A DNA stretch of 64,000 nucleotides from Orbilia blumenaviensis (taxonomy: Eukaryota > Ascomycota > Orbiliomycetes > Orbiliales > Orbiliaceae): contig JAVHNS010000003.1 of the NCBI GenBank assembly GCA_036872755.1, positions 1,922,001 to 1,986,000 of the forward strand, written 5' to 3'. Below are positions 59,886 to 64,000 of the stretch, piece after piece. Each line of letters opens with the position of its first letter. The stretch's first letter is position 1. The position numbers and the translations under genes are program-made. The notes under the pieces are model-generated. The model saw only the letters and a list, made by a program, of their open reading frames with translations. It had not been told where the DNA came from and ran no database searches.

Positions 59886-62800
59886 TGTGAAAGATTTCGC
59901 TTAAATAGCCGACTAAAAATATATATATAATATATTTATGTAGACGGCTGAGAATTACAGCAGTGGGGGTTAAGATGAAAGTTCGAAATATTCGAGATTG
60001 TTTATTAGTCGCCTTTAGGCTTTTGTATGAGGCTTGAAGATCTTGATGGTGATGTATTTTGAGAACGAGTGTCATCTGGAGGCGGGCATCCGCATTATTT
60101 AAATCTTGATCACAACGTTGTGGTTGAAACGTGCGATCCTTATTTTTGAGCGATCCTTTACGGCAAGGCAGAACAAAAAAAAATGGATGTGCTTCAAGTA
60201 GCTTGCTCAGTGCAAAGCACTGACGGGCCCAAAAGAGACAGACTAAACAGGCCTCCCACGTACAAGGAAGACAGAAAAAATAAAAATAAAATAAAAAACA
60301 TAGCTAACGAAAAGACCCGCTTGGTTTGGTGTGCGACGACAGGGCCCCACGGTACTCCGTACACCGCGTTTCTAGTGACGATTCGCGTTCACTACGCAGG
60401 TTTTCCCGGTGTGCATATTCAGCCTTGACTCACAATGCCCTGTAGCCGGAACTGACGTATCTGAGGAGGTACATAGGAACGGGAAGATGGCATGTGTGCG
60501 TGACCCTTTGGCTCATACGCAGGGCGTCAATTTGGGGACGAATAGACGAGGACATGGTTCTATCCGATTATCTGTCATCTCAAAGTGTTTTAGGAATGCT
60601 CCCTAATGAAGTGCTTCCACATTGAGTTTGGTAGGCTGATATTCGTCTGGCCATGAGTCTTCAATCCCGGGACGCTGGAAAGCCCATGATGTTACCGAGA
60701 AACCTTCATATGACACTCTCTCTAAGCACCCGAAATTGAGGCTTTGCTAGCTCCTCGCACCAAAATGCTTCTAAAACCCCCCTAGTCTGACACTTTCAGT
60801 CAGTCAACAAAGACGCCATTAGTTTAATTGCCTTCTCTAGGCTTCATGGAGGCTGACTCTTCAAAAAAGAAAGTGGGTCGCCTTAGCTGAATGCGTTTTT
60901 GGCGAGTGTGGTGCACCCTTGTCGATAGTGTGTGGTTATGGTGGGGAAGGTCTGTTCGCTCCCCAAGGCTAGTTGCAAGTGTAGCCGCTTAGTCAGGAAG
61001 CTCAGCCAACCAACCAAATACCAAAACAAAAATTATAGTCTTGGTCGACAGTTCGGACGGTGTTTGTTGGGTTCGATTCTCGTAAACTCGCCTGCAAAGT
61101 ATTTCCACATAGGGAGATATTGTTGCAAAGAAATGTCCGCTCGTATGTACACGCACACATGTACATGTACACCAGCCCATGCGGAGACGTATGTGCATGA
61201 ACCAACCAGTTTATAGCAACTTAGCCTCATTGCCCAGGTTCGCAGCAACTCTTATTTTGGCTCCCGTAGACAGTTTCGACCACGGCGATGCACGTCCTCC
61301 TGCAATCGATAGAACATTTAGAACATTCGATAGTTGCATAATGAGGGACGAACTAAACTGTCTTCGTCCCTTTTCGCTTACACTAAGACAATTGAATCTC
61401 TGTGCGACCCAAAGTGTAGATGCAGAGCCACGCGATTGAGATCCACACCCTTTTAAACTGCATCTACACTGTCTGAAAAGGGCTAACTGCTAGAGACCGA
61501 AGCTCCTAGGTCTTCTAGAAGAACGCCCCTTTGAATTGGCAACGGTTAACGCTGCCGATACTTGCACATTCTGCGCCTTTGAAGTGGTCACTCTGCATGG
61601 ACCTTGAACGCCGGACTTCCTGGTCAAATCCCTATATTCAGGAACATGCAACTTGAAACTAGTTTCTCGGATGTATTCCCGTCCAATGCACGGCCACTGA
61701 TCAATTGAGGTTGGCTGGGTTGTACTACATACATTCGATTTGATTCTCGTCTACATCAACTCTGCACCCCGGGCGTTCTCCGGAAAATTCTTCTCTGGCC
61801 AATTGGGATTGATGCATGCAATGTCGAAACAGCAAGTGCGGCATGACACCAGAAAACGTGCCTCTTGTGGCTTTCAGGCATCCAGGGGCTTGCAATCAAC
61901 GGCGCCGACACGGTGTCGCATGTTGTATTTCCGGATCTTTTGCAACCGAAAGTTAACTTTGATTCGATTCATTATTGATGTAGAGTTAAGCTTAAGTTTC
62001 CATCATGACAAATGATAGCCATTGTCCCCACTGGGGCTTTGCATTTCCCGCTTTCTCTTGTGTTACAAACACTAAACGGCGAATATAATTCAAACATTCA
62101 AACATATCCCTTGCCCAGAGCGGGTTTTCCCCTCTTGTCAAAGCTTTCTGAGAGAGGGATAGCAGGGTTAATAAATGCAACTGAAGAAACGCCTTTTCGT
62201 ACCAAGAATCGATCTTTTGTACAAACAATAGACTTTTCGTACTTTTGTAGCGTGATATATATAGAGCCCCTTAGGTACCAGCATTGGAGCGGCCACTTCG
62301 AGGTTCTCATGATTATTGCTCCGCCATCTTCTTGGCTAACAAACACTTAAGACCGTAGGGCTGGGTGCGCGGAACCCCAGCCAGGCCTACGAATTTTGGC
62401 TGACTTAGCCTGCAGTATTCCTGTGCTAACCCCACAACCTAATTAATACCTCGGCAGAATATCGAATGCCCACAAAGAAGACCTACCCTGTTTGACGTCA
62501 CGCACACTTTTGGGCACCACTACGTTCCGGTAACAGCTGCACCTTTGTTAATTTGCTGTCCTTGCATGAGATGCTTGAACGACAGGCATTTCGCACATGT
62601 TGGCCCTCGCATAAACCAATACTATACTAGTGGTTATAATTTTTTTATCTTTCACATTTCTGTTATTTTCGTTGCTTCCAATTCGGAATTAGGATCGAGA
62701 TACTCAATACGGAGGACTAACCATAGGGCAGAAAAGCCATACGAATGGCGCCACGGCTTGCAGAAAGAATACTTTATTTAGAATGTATTGTTAGTCTTCG

Positions 62801-63814
62801 CTTTTGTACCTTCACACTTCATTGATAAGCGGCAAGTCCCGAGGTCGAACAGGGGTAGGTAGATTTGAATCAGAACATTGGCGTCGACGCCCTCATCTCC
62901 AAATCTACAAAGGTTTCAATGCTGAAGATCAAGCTGCCTAAAAAGATGTATTTTTGGGGCAATTGAATTGAACCATTAGCGCCCACGTTCAAGTTTCCGT
63001 CGGCCGGAGTCCTTGGCCCCCCTCACTCGATCAATTGACCCGAAATGATTCCAGCTTGCTGCCTCGAACGAGTCTTTCCGAAGCTGCGTATCCACCTGCT
63101 TGTGTGATCAGAACATCCCACACGTATATACGTATACGCATCTGGAGGTTACAATTAGTAACGTTACGTTTGTGGAATATCAATCTGCCGCCACATACTC
63201 ACTTAACTCGAGTTGCCCTAGACGTCTACCACCAATTACCAGCTTCCCCGCTTTACCCGTTAGAAAGCCCTTTGTAAGATTGGTCAGGAAATTAAAAACC
63301 CAGGTTCGAGTCGGAATGTTGACGAATTAGGCTTTATTAAGCTCTTGGGAAGTTGATCGCTTACTTGGAGCGAGCGAGCTCGATTGAACTGCCCCTGGCC
63401 TGCATTGTTGCTCTGCGGTATCGTAGGCACCACATTTCTCTTGAGTAACGAACATCTGCAATGTGAATCGCAAAGAATTTTCTAAGAAGCCCTTAGAGTC
63501 TTTTCGGAAACTAGGCTGTTAGGTAAGTGATTCAGGATATATTATCGCCAGGCGGATGAATTGCAACTGTAAGAGGTCCCATGAACTTTTTTCATATAAG
63601 TGGTGAACGCGCCTTATTTTCCATCTCGCCTCCTCACACAACACCTTTGCAGCCTGACCAGGCAAGTACCGACATCGCTCGCATCGTCAGCATCAATTAA
63701 ATTGGGCTTCTTTTCATGACATCGTCCCCCGTTCATTTGTAAAATATCACACTCGTTCGGATACCCAACCGGCCGCGGAGAAGCATTTTTGCTTCCATCT
63801 TCTGTTCTGCGAAA
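59886..63814. other. 3.9-kb interval without recognisable genes
   Basis: Starts with the Clr5 promoter, including an AT-alternating tract near 59917-59935. The rest holds short overlapping frames on both strands with no domains. A GGGTTCGATTC string near 61068 was tested as a tRNA T-arm but its stem does not pair. Confidence 0.55.
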
Positions 63815-63889
63815 ATGGCACCTAGCAAAGTCTCTGTACTTGGAAATGCTATTCTGTTTCTATCAGCCCTAACGGGCGCCCAAGAACCG
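63815..63889 (+). CDS. First exon of a probable secreted protein, cut by window edge
   Basis: An ATG in good context (GAAAATGG) opens MAPSKVSVLGNAILFLSAL followed by TGAQEP, which looks like a signal peptide with cleavage near TGA/AQ. A GT donor follows at 63890, and the frame would otherwise hit a stop within 14 codons, so an intron is likely. A following segment (LLDFDDAVPCGRQH) is open in one frame to the window end, but I could not find an acceptor that keeps phase, so the second exon is unassigned. The protein family cannot be told from 25 residues. Confidence 0.4.
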
Positions 63890-64000
63890 GTACGGCTCGT
63901 CTCGCTTCCTCTATAACTGAATGTAAAAAGTCTTTTGGACTTCGATGATGCTGTGCCCTGCGGCCGACAACATCGTAAGTGCAAGTCCTTAAACGGCGGA

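Noticed and set aside
61040..61100. tRNA-like GGGTTCGATTC
   Set aside because: T-stem does not pair and no acceptor stem is found.
1..64000. CRISPR arrays, operons, prophage or other bacterial features
   Set aside because: All supported genes are eukaryotic with spliceosomal introns; no regularly spaced repeats were seen.

Overview
The window looks like nuclear DNA of a filamentous ascomycete (Pezizomycotina). The evidence is the short GT-AG spliceosomal introns (mostly 54-125 bp) and the gene families: two Zn(II)2Cys6 activators, an AA9 lytic polysaccharide monooxygenase (LPMO) with a CBM1, intracellular GH3 beta-glucosidases carrying PA14 inserts, a fungal flotillin, a ZIP zinc transporter and a Clr5-domain protein. 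I cannot place it to genus. Gene density is low (about twelve genes in 64 kb) and there are several 3-6 kb stretches where I see no gene. I rebuilt exon-intron structures by eye, requiring reading phase to be kept across every junction; each intron-containing CDS spans first to last coding base and its introns are listed in the evidence.

Layout. 1-6107: no convincing gene. 6108-9968 (+): large Zn2Cys6 regulator, 7 exons. 14731-17627 (-): GH3 beta-glucosidase, 5 exons. 17628-24207: gene-free. 24208-26005 (-): flotillin. 27835-28999 (+): BTB/T1-like protein of unknown role. 30391-31767 (+): AA9 LPMO with Ser/Thr linker and CBM1, 6 exons. 32782-35478 (+): second GH3 beta-glucosidase, 3 exons. 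35789-38110 (-): second Zn2Cys6 regulator. About 40048-42348 (+): decayed SF1 helicase with stop codons and frame changes. 44065-45492 (+): ZIP transporter. 49028-50747 (+), perhaps 48666-51168: Gfo/Idh/MocA-type oxidoreductase. 52316-53281 (-): DHDPS-family aldolase/lyase. 54861-56256 (-): ADH6/7-type zinc alcohol dehydrogenase, 5 exons. 58593-59885 (-): Clr5-ankyrin protein. 63815 onward (+): start of a probable secreted protein cut by the window edge.

How the genes may fit together. The 30.4-38.1 kb block reads as a small cellulose-use neighbourhood: a secreted LPMO that cleaves crystalline cellulose, an intracellular beta-glucosidase that can hydrolyse imported cello-oligosaccharides, and a Zn2Cys6 regulator tail-to-tail with it. 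An identical 12-bp string containing GGCTAAA, the consensus bound by XlnR/Xyr1-type activators, lies upstream of both the LPMO and the second GH3 gene. A second regulator plus GH3 pair sits 15-25 kb to the left. The 49-56 kb block (sugar-type dehydrogenase, aldolase, broad aldehyde/alcohol dehydrogenase) could serve sugar or sugar-acid catabolism; that is inference from neighbours only. The most unusual items are the shared 12-mer, the helicase relic, the proline-rich 311-residue leader on the first regulator, the BTB-like protein and the possible Ser-rich N- and C-terminal extensions of the oxidoreductase.
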